In this document: in pieces, positions 6,587-14,539 of the stretch
Layout of the letters: each line of letters opens with the position of its first letter
Position numbering within the stretch: position 1 is the first letter of the stretch
Assembly (NCBI GenBank): GCA_964461885.1
Contig: CAYWVY010000033.1
Coordinates: 1 to 22,886 of the forward strand
From: UBA288 sp964461885
GTDB taxonomy: Archaea; Halobacteriota; Methanomicrobia; Methanomicrobiales; Methanospirillaceae
Reading direction: 5' to 3'
DNA: 22,886 nt
Notes under the pieces: generated by a model
Told to the model about the DNA's origin: nothing
Database searches by the model: none
What the model saw: only the letters and a program-made list of their open reading frames with translations
Position numbers and translations under genes: made by a program

Positions 6587-7561
6587 TCAGCGGCGGACGC
6601 GGCCGGCGAGCAGAAGGCCTGCGACTCCGAGAGCCCCGAGCGCGGCGAACGCGAACGGCGAGCCTGCCGGAGCCGGCGTGGTGGTCACGGCTTCGGCCGC
6701 GTCGGCGGTCTCCGTCGCGGACGGAGTCACGTCGCCCGTGCCGCTCGGAGCGACCGTGGTCGTGGTCGTGGTCGCGCCGCTACCGGAGCCGGAGTCCGAG
6801 CCGGATCCCGATCCGGAGCCGGTCGGGATCGCGCCGCTGCCGGAGCCCGAGCCGGTGTACGACTCGCTGCCGCTGCCGCTGCCCGGCACGTACGTCGGGA
6901 TCGCCGCCCTGTCGATATCGAGCGTGAACCAGTCCTGGGAGGTCAGGGTGTTGTTCTCGTACCAGTCGACGTGGACCAGGGCCGGGTTCATCGACCAGAC
7001 CGAGGTGTTCTGGGTGAAGTCGCTCGGGCCCGAGATCTTGGTGCCGTTGATCCAGAAGATCGAGGTCACGATCGTCGCGCCCGGGGCGGGCGTGGCCTTC
7101 CAGTGCGAGACGTACGTCCCTGTCTGGTCGTACTCGTAGCTGAACGACTCGTTCCACGTGTTCTTTATGACCGACCCGTCGGGCGTGACGATGTCAGTAG
7201 AGTAGCCGTTCCACGTGGCCTCCTCGTAGCTGCCTCCTTGTGCCGGGGGCCACCAGTGGCCGATCACGACTGTGTTGTAGGTCGTGTTGATGTTCGTCAT
7301 GTTGAACATGTCATTCTTGTGCGCGAACGGCCACGTGAGGTTGTTGTTGCCGAACTCGCTCCCGTTCCCGGGCTTGAGGTACTGGTAGACGGTCGTCTTC
7401 TGCGAGTAGTTGACGCCGTCGGTCATGTTCGTGACTGTGTAGGTGATCGTCTCGTTCGAGACGAAGTCGTGCTTGTTCTCGATCACGCTGACTGCGCCCG
7501 CTCCCAGACAGAGCAGGCAGAGGAGCGCCGCGATAGCGCAGATGCCGTGTGCCAATCTCAT
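6587..7561 (-). CDS. Exported glycoprotein-like protein with Ser-Gly linker and C-terminal anchor
   Basis: The 324-residue product has a signal peptide (1-23), an extracellular domain (24-225) with about eleven Asn-X-Ser/Thr sequons, a Ser-Gly linker (227-262), a Thr-rich stalk (264-300) and a C-terminal hydrophobic segment ('FAFAALGALGVAGLLLAG', 303-320) followed by 'RVRR'. This is a typical archaeal surface protein, probably N-glycosylated. The extracellular domain is rich in Trp, Tyr, Asn and Thr and is unlike anything I can name. Its coding DNA is noticeably less GC-rich than its neighbours, partly because of Asn/Tyr/Thr content. A 'ggtga' Shine-Dalgarno lies 7 bases before the ATG, so this transcript probably has a real leader. 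Function unknown. Confidence 0.85.
   Translation of the reverse strand: MRLAHGICAIAALLCLLCLGAGAVSVIENKHDFVSNETITYTVTNMTDGVNYSQKTTVYQYLKPGNGSEFGNNNLTWPFAHKNDMFNMTNINTTYNTVVIGHWWPPAQGGSYEEATWNGYSTDIVTPDGSVIKNTWNESFSYEYDQTGTYVSHWKATPAPGATIVTSIFWINGTKISGPSDFTQNTSVWSMNPALVHVDWYENNTLTSQDWFTLDIDRAAIPTYVPGSGSGSESYTGSGSGSGAIPTGSGSGSGSDSGSGSGATTTTTTVAPSGTGDVTPSATETADAAEAVTTTPAPAGSPFAFAALGALGVAGLLLAGRVRR
6776..6883 (-). repeat. Tandem Ser-Gly codon repeat
   Basis: Repeated six-base units (ggatcc, ggctcc and similar on the coding strand) encode a Ser-Gly dipeptide run interrupted by 'SESYT' and 'AIPT' spacers, residues 227-262 of the exported protein. It is a flexible linker and could vary in length between strains by slippage. 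Confidence 0.8.
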
Positions 7562-7868
7562 GGTACTTCACCGTTCGTCTAAAGGTCTGGTCGACAGTCG
7601 CTTTCGCTGCGGACACCCCAGATGACGTGAAAATAACTTCTCGTTGCACTTTAGTAAACCTGCCGGTATCTGTTCGGAACCCGTCCCGGAGGAGTCCGCG
7701 CGGGTGCGGAGTGGATCGCGCCCCAGTCGCACTACGTGTCCGAAAGGGTACGAAAGAGTTATGCGGGCGACGAGGGGTCCCGTGCCGGATGCCGGAGTCC
7801 TGCGGGCCCGCCGGGGGCCGGATTGAATGATTACGGGGCTTCCGGCGTCGATGCGTCTGCGAGGAAGT
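7562..7868. other. Intergenic region without a convincing gene
   Basis: About 300 bases separate the start of the exported glycoprotein-like gene from the end of the winged-helix gene. It must hold the promoter of the former: a minus-strand A/T-rich stretch at about 7648-7661 ('ggtttactaaag') is the best TATA candidate, giving a leader of roughly 60-70 bases that includes the 'ggtga' Shine-Dalgarno. Short open frames on the plus strand have no signal, no domain and no Shine-Dalgarno. I see no repeat or RNA gene. Confidence 0.5.
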
Positions 7869-8219
7869 TCAGGCCTCCTCGTTGAACTCCTCGATCGCGA
7901 GCTGGTACATCCAGTCCATCAGGAGTGGGCACTCGTTGACCACGCACTCGAGTTCGCAGGCCACGCATGGGATCAGATCCGAGCCCGCGAGCAGCAGGTT
8001 CGGTTCGGCCGGCTGCTTTGCCGCGCGGAGCAAATAGGACTTGATCCCTTCCTTCCGGTACTCGACCCGCTCGACTCGCCCGTCGTCGAGAAGCTTCTTC
8101 ACGAGGCGCGAGCACTTGCGGCTGTCAACCCCGAGTTCCTTCCAGAGTTCGCTCTGGAGCACCCCGCCGGGGTGGGCCCGGATCGCCTCGAAGGCGTCGT
8201 CTTCGGTCTCCGCCGTCAT
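7869..8219 (-). CDS. Winged-helix protein with four-cysteine cluster
   Basis: The 116-residue product begins with a winged-helix domain (about 8-66): 'LQSELWKELGVDSRKCSRLVKKLLDDGRVER' is the helix-turn-helix plus recognition helix, and 'VEYRKEGIKSYLL' is the wing. A C-terminal part (80-112) carries CxxCx3Cx4CP (Cys85, 88, 92, 97), able to hold an Fe-S cluster or zinc. The combination recalls the RPC34/RPC39 subunit of RNA polymerase III and its archaeal relatives, which join winged helices to a [4Fe-4S] site, but this protein is much shorter. It lies 4 bases downstream of the LSm gene and is almost surely in the same operon. It could be a redox- or metal-responsive regulator or a transcription accessory factor; the DNA-binding fold is likely, the rest is inference. 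Confidence 0.85.
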   Translation of the reverse strand: MTAETEDDAFEAIRAHPGGVLQSELWKELGVDSRKCSRLVKKLLDDGRVERVEYRKEGIKSYLLRAAKQPAEPNLLLAGSDLIPCVACELECVVNECPLLMDWMYQLAIEEFNEEA

Positions 8220-8223
8220 ACCG

Positions 8224-8457
8224 TCATGCCGTCGGCGCGATAGTCAGTATATTGTTGCCCCGGATCACGACCGTCCCGAGGTTGCGGCGCGTGCCGCGAT
8301 TCGTTTCGACGGTCTCGTCCATGTGGATGTTGAGGTACTCGTCCACGGCCACGAGACGGCCCTGGAGCTGGCGCCCCTCGTCCTTGATCTCGACCGTGAT
8401 CCTGGAGTCCACGAGCGAGAAGACTTTCTTGATGGGTAAGACGATACCGTTCACCAT
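8224..8457 (-). CDS. Archaeal LSm (Sm-like) RNA-binding protein
   Basis: The 77-residue protein is a full-length archaeal Sm-like protein. The Sm1 motif is seen in 'RITVEIKDEGRQLQGRLVAVDEYLNIHMDETVE' (about 19-51) and the Sm2 motif in 'LGTVVIRGNNILTIAP' (about 60-75, with the typical 'IRGNNI'). These proteins form heptameric rings that bind U-rich RNA and act in RNA metabolism. The gene is first of a two-gene unit with the winged-helix protein. A minus-strand 'gtttttcc' (about 8483-8490) centred 30 bases before the ATG is a possible TATA element, giving little or no leader. Confidence 0.93.
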   Translation of the reverse strand: MVNGIVLPIKKVFSLVDSRITVEIKDEGRQLQGRLVAVDEYLNIHMDETVETNRGTRRNLGTVVIRGNNILTIAPTA

Positions 8458-8606
8458 TCTGGAGCATTATCGCGGGCAAAGGGGAAAAACGTTTCCATAC
8501 TCCGTGATTTCGCGACCGGCGCGGGGGAGGGATCGCCTTTGGGGAGTGTTAAGAGCGGGGGGGTGCAACGTTACTGGACTATCGGCCCCCGACCGCGGGG
8601 CCCGAC

Positions 8607-8617
8607 GAGGAGAGAGG
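8607..8617 (+). promoter_or_regulatory. Ribosome-binding site fixing the beta-helix protein start
   Basis: 'gaggagagagg' lies directly before ATG 8618 and is the only strong Shine-Dalgarno-like sequence near the N-terminus. It decides against the earlier in-frame start codons. Confidence 0.55.
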
Positions 8618-10162
8618 ATGGCGGACCTGTCGCAGGACGATACCAGACGAGACGAGACCGACGCAGCTGTGCCCGGGCCGGACACATCGATGCCCGGCGA
8701 GACGGTGCCCGCGACCGCCGGAGGGCCGCCCGGCGTCCCGGGGCAGACGGAGAAGGCCACCCCGCGCCCGTCCCCGCAGCCCCGCGAGGCCCGGGGTGGC
8801 CGGTGGACCCTGGGGGCGATCGCGGTCGCAGTCGCGGTCGTGCTCGTGGCCGCGCTCGCGATCGGGGCCATGCTGGCCCGCGGCCCTGCCGACGGAGGGG
8901 ACACGACAGTCGTCCCGACGCCTACGCCGGCCTGGCCGCAGGGCGCGATCCTGGTCGCGGCCGCGAACAGCGCAGACCCGGGTGCGAGAGGCGCGGCCCA
9001 CCGCTGCGACGGCACCGACGACCAGGTCGAGATACAGCGGGCCCTCGACGAGGCCGGCGCGAACGGCGGGACCGTGGTCCTGCTCGACGGGACGTTCCGG
9101 TGCACGGACAAACTGAACCCGCGGACGGGCACAACCCTCATGGGCCTCGGGCCCGGCCAAACGACCCTGGACGTCCAGGGCTACTACAAGCCGATCGAAC
9201 TCCTCCAGGACTCGGTCGTGCTGCAGGGCTTCAAGATCACGGGGCGAGGGTTCGTCCTGGTCCGCGCCAGCCACGTGCTGGTCGAGAACGTCGAGATCAC
9301 GACCATGCAGAAGGGCAAGGTCGAGGCGAACGGAGCGTTCTTTGTCTTCGCCAAGGACTCCGTCATCCAGGACGTCGAGTTCCGGAACTGCACCGCGATC
9401 GACTGCGGGATCCACGGGTTCAACGTCAACGGTGACGGCTCGCCCAAGGAGACGCGGGACCTCCGGTACATCGACTGCGCGGCCATCCGCTGCGGCAACG
9501 CGGACTCGCGCGCCATCTGGGCGACCGGGTTCGACTTCCACGAGACGAACGACCTCTACGGCATCACGGTGATCCGCTGCCGGGCCGAGGACAACTGGGA
9601 GTCGGGCTTCCACTTCGAGCCCGGCGGCCATGTCACGCCGAAGACGGTGGCCGAGAAGATCCGGATGGAGGACTGCGTCAGCATCGGCAACGGTCAGCGG
9701 AACACCAAGGGATACCCGTACACGGACACCTTCCAGTCGGGGTATTACGTCCACAACGACGCTGTGCTGGTCAACTGTACCTCCGAGAAGAACCGGAACG
9801 CGGGCTTCTTCGTCCACGGCGGCCGGACTGTCACCTTCGAGAACTGCTCGGATGTCGGCTCGACGTACGGGTGGAAGGTCGTCAAGGACTCGCACGACGT
9901 CACCCTGGAGGGCTGCAGAACCGCGGGCAACCTGGAGTGGGGGCTCTGGGCCGCGGACGCCAATCGGCTGGTCCTCGACGGGTTCGAGCAGCGGGGCGTC
10001 AGGGGGAAGGACGGGTACCAGTCCATGCTCGGGTGGTACTACGGGAACCCCGCGTACGAGAAGCCCGTGACCAGCTCCCGGTTCGAGATCGCGGCCGACG
10101 GGAGCCTGCCAGCCATCAACCAGGCAGGGGCGAACAACCAGTACGAGGTCACGCGCCTCTGA
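8618..10162 (+). CDS. Membrane-anchored right-handed beta-helix (pectate-lyase-like) protein
   Basis: The 514-residue product has a charged, Pro-rich cytoplasmic N-terminus (1-62), one membrane segment (about 64-87, Ala/Val-rich), a Thr/Pro linker and a large extracellular parallel beta-helix. The helix opens with the pectate-lyase-superfamily entry motif 'CDGTDDQVEIQRALDEA' and 'GGTVVLLDGTF' (about 130-160), then repeats of the type 'VLVENVEI', 'IQDVEFRNCTAIDCG' and 'VTFENCSDVG' to about residue 480. It is topologically a type II membrane protein. Such helices usually bind or cleave polysaccharides, but catalytic residues cannot be assigned. The start at 8618 is chosen because 'gaggagagagg' (8607-8617) is a strong purine-rich ribosome-binding site; the open frame runs upstream to 8252 but there overlaps the LSm gene. 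Confidence 0.85.
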   Translation: MADLSQDDTRRDETDAAVPGPDTSMPGETVPATAGGPPGVPGQTEKATPRPSPQPREARGGRWTLGAIAVAVAVVLVAALAIGAMLARGPADGGDTTVVPTPTPAWPQGAILVAAANSADPGARGAAHRCDGTDDQVEIQRALDEAGANGGTVVLLDGTFRCTDKLNPRTGTTLMGLGPGQTTLDVQGYYKPIELLQDSVVLQGFKITGRGFVLVRASHVLVENVEITTMQKGKVEANGAFFVFAKDSVIQDVEFRNCTAIDCGIHGFNVNGDGSPKETRDLRYIDCAAIRCGNADSRAIWATGFDFHETNDLYGITVIRCRAEDNWESGFHFEPGGHVTPKTVAEKIRMEDCVSIGNGQRNTKGYPYTDTFQSGYYVHNDAVLVNCTSEKNRNAGFFVHGGRTVTFENCSDVGSTYGWKVVKDSHDVTLEGCRTAGNLEWGLWAADANRLVLDGFEQRGVRGKDGYQSMLGWYYGNPAYEKPVTSSRFEIAADGSLPAINQAGANNQYEVTRL

Positions 10163-10605
10163 TCCCCAAACAGGCCCGGCTCGCGGTCCGCGAGCTCGGT
10201 TGGGCCGAGTTTCCGCGCGCCACCGAGGTCTGGCGCGACTACTACGGGACCTGGGGCAACCCGGCCATCGATAGGGTCTTCGGGCTCTTCGCTGATCGGA
10301 CCCTCAGCGCGCTCGCCATGTGCCGGCGCCACCCCGACGGCTGCGAGGTCGATGCCGTCTTCACGCCCGCACGGTTCCGGCGGAGGGGGTACGCCCGCCG
10401 CGTCGTGGCCGAACTCGTGGAGGGCTGCTGCAACGAAGACCTCTTCATGTACGCGGTCGCGGGGCTCGAGCCGTTTTATGCCGGCTTCGGCTTCGCGCCG
10501 ATCCACGAATCCGATCTCCCGCCGACGATCCGCGCCCGGTACGACTGGACCGTGGGCGACGGGGAAGCAGCCAGGATCACGCCCATGCGTCGGCGCGCCG
10601 GTTGA
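10159..10605 (+). CDS. GNAT-family N-acetyltransferase, start uncertain
   Basis: The product of about 148 residues shows the GNAT core: 'ALAMCRRHPDGCEVDAVFTPARFRRRGYARRVVAELVEGC', in which 'RRRGYA' is the acetyl-CoA pyrophosphate-binding loop (Q/RxxGxG/A), then 'LEPFYAGFGFAPI', the usual C-terminal motif B. It probably acetylates a small-molecule amine or protein; the substrate is unknown. The family-like part begins about residue 6, yet no ATG, GTG or TTG lies in frame there. A CTG at 10159 overlaps the TGA of the beta-helix gene (CTGA), which would fit reinitiation, and is used here as a tentative start. Upstream in-frame starts (for example ATG 9871) would overlap the beta-helix gene by nearly 300 bases and give an implausible Arg/Gly-rich N-terminus. 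A lost start codon or a sequencing error is also possible. Confidence 0.75.
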   Translation: MIPKQARLAVRELGWAEFPRATEVWRDYYGTWGNPAIDRVFGLFADRTLSALAMCRRHPDGCEVDAVFTPARFRRRGYARRVVAELVEGCCNEDLFMYAVAGLEPFYAGFGFAPIHESDLPPTIRARYDWTVGDGEAARITPMRRRAG

Positions 10606-10922
10606 CGTTGAGGGCCCACACCGCGGACTCCTGGGAGGGAACCGTGACACATTGCCCGACGTCACACCTGGACCACTCGAGCCAGGCCGTACGGCCCGGC
10701 ACGGGGGCATTTTTGGAGCAGAGGTACCCCGAGGACGCGTAGGTGACAGACCGGGCCGTGCTGTCCGAGAAGCACTCCGACACGTTCAGGGTCTGGTTGG
10801 TGGGGGCGGGCCCGATCTCCCAGGTGAGCGGTCCCAGGCCCGGCCCCGGAGAGAGAAATGCCGACTGCGATGCCGACCGCCACGACGGCGGCGATCGCGA
10901 TCAGGAGAAGCGTCCGGTTCAT
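10577..10922 (-). pseudogene. Small exported Cys-containing protein split by a frameshift
   Basis: From ATG 10922 the frame encodes a clear signal peptide or membrane anchor (MNRTLLLIAIAAVVAVGIAV), preceded by 'aggtgat', seven bases complementary to the archaeal 16S tail, so translation does start here. After about residue 30 this frame turns into Arg/Pro/His-rich nonsense. The +1 frame then continues as sensible exported protein: 'LTWEIGPAPTNQTLNVSECF' and onward with Cys at four places, a sequon (NQT) and 'WALNVN', ending at 10577. Joined in the G/C run near 10822-10840, the two parts give a secreted protein of about 113 residues. Either a one-base insertion disrupts the gene (real, or a base-calling error in the GC-rich run) or the ribosome shifts frame. 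It overlaps the 3' end of the acetyltransferase gene on the opposite strand. I do not recognise a family. Confidence 0.65.
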
Positions 10923-11336
10923 GTGCCATCACCTGTGCGGATGATGTACGATCCGGCGTCCGCACGATACGGCTATCGCACGATCCGGCGGCTGTAAGGG
11001 ACCGCGGTCCGGCGGCGGCGTTCGATCGGCTTCGAACATTACTCCGATGGCCGATGTCGGCGACGAATAACCGGTTCAACGACGTCGCAGACCTCGTCCG
11101 GACTCGCTGTGAAACCTCGGGGCATGCACCGCTCACGGGGAGACGGCGAGTTGGGCCGGACTGCGACGTGCTTGACCACGAAGCGGCGTGCCGGAGCGAG
11201 GGTTCGAAAGAAGAGCGGCGGTTTGCGGCCAACGTATATACACCCGCGGGGCCACCATTACCCTTCCGGCGGCAAAGGCCGATACGAACGCGCGCCTGTC
11301 CGACTCCGGCCTCCGATCATCCGCCGGGAGGTGCCG
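10923..11336. other. Divergent intergenic region with promoter and direct repeat
   Basis: The 414 bases between the small exported protein and the stress-protein gene hold no convincing gene. They contain an 11-base direct repeat ('acgatccggcg' at 10948-10958 and 10980-10990), a TATA box 'gtatata' (11234-11240) facing the stress-protein gene, and that gene's ribosome-binding site. The open frame that runs in from 11109 in the stress-protein frame lacks a Shine-Dalgarno and begins before the TATA box, so it is not used. Confidence 0.5.
11232..11241 (+). promoter_or_regulatory. TATA box of the universal stress protein gene
   Basis: 'acgtatatac' is a near-consensus archaeal TATA element in GC-rich surroundings. 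Transcription would start near 11262-11267, leaving a leader of about 70 bases before ATG 11337 that ends in a strong Shine-Dalgarno 'gggaggtg' (11326-11333). Confidence 0.6.
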
Positions 11337-12260
11337 ATGTACACGAGTGTCCTGGTCCCCTTCGACTTCTCTCCCGATGCCTGCTACGTCGTGGAGTGCC
11401 TGCGCACGTTCTCCGGCCTCGATCGAGTGGTCCTCCTCCACGTCACCGTCGATCGGCGTATCGGCAGCATGAGAGCGGCCGTACCCGGGGACGCGGCAGA
11501 GTACGCGCGGTTCCGGCTCGACCAGTTCCGAAAGAGCCTCGGCCCGACGCCCTGGTTCGTCGAGAGCCGGGTCGAGATGCGCTCCGGCACACCGTTCTCA
11601 GAGGTGGTAAACCGGGTTGCGGACGAGGAGGGCGTCTCCCTGGTCGCGATGGGAAAGAGGGGCCTGGGGGTCATCGAGACCCTGCTCGTCGGGAGCTCCG
11701 CTTCCGAGATCCTCCGGTACGGCCGGCAGGACGTCCTGCTCGTCCATTCGCCGGCGCAGCCGGAGAGTCGCGCCGACGGAGGAGTTGGCCGGTACCCGGA
11801 CCTCTTCTCCAGGGTCCTGGTCTGCTCGGACTTCTCGGCCCCCGAGGTCGCCGAGACCTGCGCCGCAGTCCTCCCGCATAGCGCGCCCCTCACCCTCTTT
11901 CACGTGGTCGAGAGCGGCGAATCGCTCGAGGAGGTGCACGACCACTGCGCCGTGGCCCGGGCCCGGCTCGAGGAGCTGGCCGCAGCGGTCTCCGGGGGGA
12001 GAGCTTCCGTCCACGTCTCGCTTCGCGCGGGCGACGCCGCTGCGGAGATCCTGGGGTACGCCGGGGAGAAGGACGTCGGCCTGATCGCCGTCAAGTCGGG
12101 AGGGATCCGCGGGATCCTCCACGCCATTCTCGGGAGCACCTCGATCACCGTCGTGCGAGATGCCGACCGGCCGGTCCTGGTCCTGCGGTCCCCCGGGCCT
12201 GCCGGGGCTCCGCCGGCCGGCGCGGTTGAAGAGGGCGGGCCCGCGTCGACCCCGCGGTGA
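11337..12260 (+). CDS. Tandem-domain universal stress protein
   Basis: The 307-residue product has two Usp domains (about 1-138 and 158-285). Each begins with the typical strand ('SVLVPFDFSPDA', 'RVLVCSDFSAPE'). Domain 1 has the complete ATP-binding motif G-x2-G-x9-G-S ('GKRGLGVIETLLVGSSAS', Gly106, 109, 119). Domain 2 has a shortened version ('GGIRGILHAILGSTS') missing about three residues, so only the first domain may bind ATP. Usp proteins act in stress responses by nucleotide-dependent partner binding. The start is ATG 11337 because 'gggaggtg' precedes it by four bases and the protein begins directly with the first Usp strand. The C-terminal 20 residues are Pro/Gly/Ala-rich and probably disordered. 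The next gene, a cation antiporter, is convergent; Usp domains are often associated with such transporters. Confidence 0.92.
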   Translation: MYTSVLVPFDFSPDACYVVECLRTFSGLDRVVLLHVTVDRRIGSMRAAVPGDAAEYARFRLDQFRKSLGPTPWFVESRVEMRSGTPFSEVVNRVADEEGVSLVAMGKRGLGVIETLLVGSSASEILRYGRQDVLLVHSPAQPESRADGGVGRYPDLFSRVLVCSDFSAPEVAETCAAVLPHSAPLTLFHVVESGESLEEVHDHCAVARARLEELAAAVSGGRASVHVSLRAGDAAAEILGYAGEKDVGLIAVKSGGIRGILHAILGSTSITVVRDADRPVLVLRSPGPAGAPPAGAVEEGGPASTPR

Positions 12261-12538
12261 AGGGCGGGAGCAGGTGCGTCCCCGGGAAAGCGTCGCTTCA
12301 GAGTATCCGCGTACCCGCAACGGCGAAGTCGGGCTCATCGCCCGGGCGCGGACGGGTTGGGGATCTCCAGGGTCGGGGGAACGGGCCTTCTCTGCGCCCT
12401 GTTCGTCCATGTGGAGAGCATGTGGTTCGTCAACCGCCGCCCGTTGGACGGCCCCGGCGCAGTCCCGGCCAGGGTCATCGAGATGGAGGTATACAGGCGG
12501 GCAGGGCGCCCTGCTTCCGTCATGGCGGCAGCGGGGGG

Positions 12539-14539
12539 TCAGGGAAGCTCCTCGCTCACCGGGGCGAGGAGCCGGTTGGCCTCGAGGATCTGCTCGGCGG
12601 TTCCGAGAACGATCAGGCGATCCCCGGGGGCGAGCACGAGCTCCCCCGACGGGTTCGGATAACTCTCGCCGCCGCGGAGCACGGCCAGGGCCGAGACTCC
12701 GAGCGTCCGCCGGAGGTCGAGGTCGGCAAGGGACTGGCCGGCGGCCGGAGAGGTCGGGGCCAGGTCCAGGGTCGCCAGCTCCTGCTGCGGCAGCTGCCGG
12801 GCGAGCTCGTGGAGGTCGGCCGCAGGGGGCACGGTCGACCGGAGCGGCTCGTAGAGGGCGGCGCGGACATCGCGCGTGAACCGTTCGATCGTGTCTTTCG
12901 GCACATGGTAGGTCGCGAGAACCCGCGTGAAGACCTCGATCGAGGTCTCGAACTCCTCGGGGATCACCTCGTCCGCCCCGAGGTCGTGGAGTTGCCCGAC
13001 ATCGCTGATGAAGCGCGTCCGGACGATGATCCGGATCCCGGGGTTCATCCGGTGCGCGAGGGTCGTGATCGCCCGGATTGCCCGGTTGTCGCTGATCACG
13101 ACCGCGAGGACGCGGGCCTCCCCGATACCGGCGTGCTCGAGGATTGCCGGGGCCGTGGCGTCACCGAAGAAGATCGAGGTCCCGGCCGCCCGCTCCCGCG
13201 CGACCGTCTCGGGGTTCAGGTCGATCGCCACGAACGGGATCCCGCCGATCGCGGCCGCGCGGGCCAGGGTCCGGCCGCTCTGGCCGTAGCCGACGATCAC
13301 CAGGTGGTCCCGGAGCCCGGGCGCGTCCTCCTCGCCGGGTGGCTCCTCGCCGGCCCGGAGGAACCGGGGAAGGGGCAGGCGCACGACCTGGTCGCCGAGT
13401 CGCGGGCCGGCCATGATCGCGAACGGGGCGACGGCCATGGTGCTGACCGCGACCACGAGAAAGAGCGGCATGCTCCTGCCGGGAAAGAGCCCGAAGGGTT
13501 CGCCGGCCAGGGCGAGGATGAGCCCGAACTCACCGATGTTCGCAAGGCCGCTGCCGACGCGTGCCGCAGTCTGCAGGGCGTTCCCGACCGCGAGCGCCGC
13601 AATCGCGGCGACGACCGCCTTCAGCACGAGTGCGCCGGCGATCAGGCCGAGGGCGAGGAGGGGCTGGGCCACGATGGCCCCGGGGTCGAGCAGCATCCCG
13701 ACCGAGATGAAGAAGAAACTCGTGAAGATGTCGCGGAACGGGAGGACCGTGACGAAGGCCTGGTGGAAGTACTCGGACTCGGCCAGGGTCAGGCCGGCGA
13801 GAAAGGCGCCGAGGGCCAGGGAGAGGCCGATGCTCGAGGTGAACCAGGTGATGGCGAGGCAGATCAGGACCACGGCAATGAGGAAGACCTCCGAAGAGCG
13901 GGTTGCCGTGACCCGGTTCATCAGCCGGGGCACGAGGTACGTCGCAAGAAACGCGACCAGGAGGAGGAGCACGGCGAGCGAGACGCCCATGGTGAGAAGG
14001 GCCCCGCCGAGCCGGGCCTCCTGCCCCGCGAGGAGCGGCAGCATCAGCAGCATCGGCACGCTCATGACGTCCTGGAAGAGCGAGATCCCGAGCGTGCTCT
14101 GGCCGTGGGGGCTGTCCACCTCGCCCCTCTCCTGGAAGACGCGGAGGGCCACGGTGGTGCTGCTGTGGCAGACGAGCAGGCCGAAGAAGATCGCGATGCC
14201 CGGTGCGTAGCCCCCGAGCCAGGCGAGGGCCGCGACCGCTCCCACGGTCAGGCCGACCTGAAGTGCCCCGCCCAGGAAGACGATCCGCCGCATCGAGAAC
14301 AGGGTGCGGAACGAGAACTGCATCCCGATCGTGAAGAGGAGGAGGATCACCCCGATCTCGGCGAGCAGCTCGATCGCGGCGGTGTCCCGGATCAGCCCCA
14401 GCACGTTGGGTCCGACCACGACCCCGGTCAGGAGGAACGCCACCACACCGGGGATCCGGAAGCGGAGCCCGATATAGAGGACGACCAGGGCGAGACCGAG
14501 CGTGATGAGCAGGTCGAAGAGGAGGGGCTCGATCCCCAT
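12539..14539 (-). CDS. CPA2-family cation/proton antiporter with RCK domain (KefB/KefC-like)
   Basis: The 666-residue membrane protein has an N-terminal Na+/H+-exchanger domain of about 12 segments (1-380). It contains 'FLLTGVVVGPNVLGLI', 'EIGVILLLFTIGMQF', 'LVCHSSTTVALRVFQERGE' and 'GISLFQDV' (Asp157), all characteristic of the CPA2/KefB group. The cytoplasmic part has an RCK-N/TrkA-N Rossmann domain ('HLVIVGYGQSGRTLA', GxGxxG at 417-422, acidic Asp440 ending strand 2, so NAD(H) or nucleotide binding is likely) and a TrkA-C domain (about 575-655). It probably moves K+ or Na+ against protons and is gated by the RCK ligand. The gene stands alone, convergent with the stress-protein gene. 'Glutathione-regulated' would be a misnomer here because methanogens lack glutathione. 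Confidence 0.92.
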   Translation of the reverse strand: MGIEPLLFDLLITLGLALVVLYIGLRFRIPGVVAFLLTGVVVGPNVLGLIRDTAAIELLAEIGVILLLFTIGMQFSFRTLFSMRRIVFLGGALQVGLTVGAVAALAWLGGYAPGIAIFFGLLVCHSSTTVALRVFQERGEVDSPHGQSTLGISLFQDVMSVPMLLMLPLLAGQEARLGGALLTMGVSLAVLLLLVAFLATYLVPRLMNRVTATRSSEVFLIAVVLICLAITWFTSSIGLSLALGAFLAGLTLAESEYFHQAFVTVLPFRDIFTSFFFISVGMLLDPGAIVAQPLLALGLIAGALVLKAVVAAIAALAVGNALQTAARVGSGLANIGEFGLILALAGEPFGLFPGRSMPLFLVVAVSTMAVAPFAIMAGPRLGDQVVRLPLPRFLRAGEEPPGEEDAPGLRDHLVIVGYGQSGRTLARAAAIGGIPFVAIDLNPETVARERAAGTSIFFGDATAPAILEHAGIGEARVLAVVISDNRAIRAITTLAHRMNPGIRIIVRTRFISDVGQLHDLGADEVIPEEFETSIEVFTRVLATYHVPKDTIERFTRDVRAALYEPLRSTVPPAADLHELARQLPQQELATLDLAPTSPAAGQSLADLDLRRTLGVSALAVLRGGESYPNPSGELVLAPGDRLIVLGTAEQILEANRLLAPVSEELP

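Noticed and set aside
6776..6883. Repeat tract as a CRISPR or regulatory repeat
   Set aside because: The period follows Ser-Gly codons in frame within an exported protein; there are no spacers or palindromic repeats.
12335..12523. 62-codon minus-strand frame between the stress-protein and antiporter genes
   Set aside because: No signal, Shine-Dalgarno, promoter or recognisable domain; the 278-base gap looks like ordinary convergent spacing.
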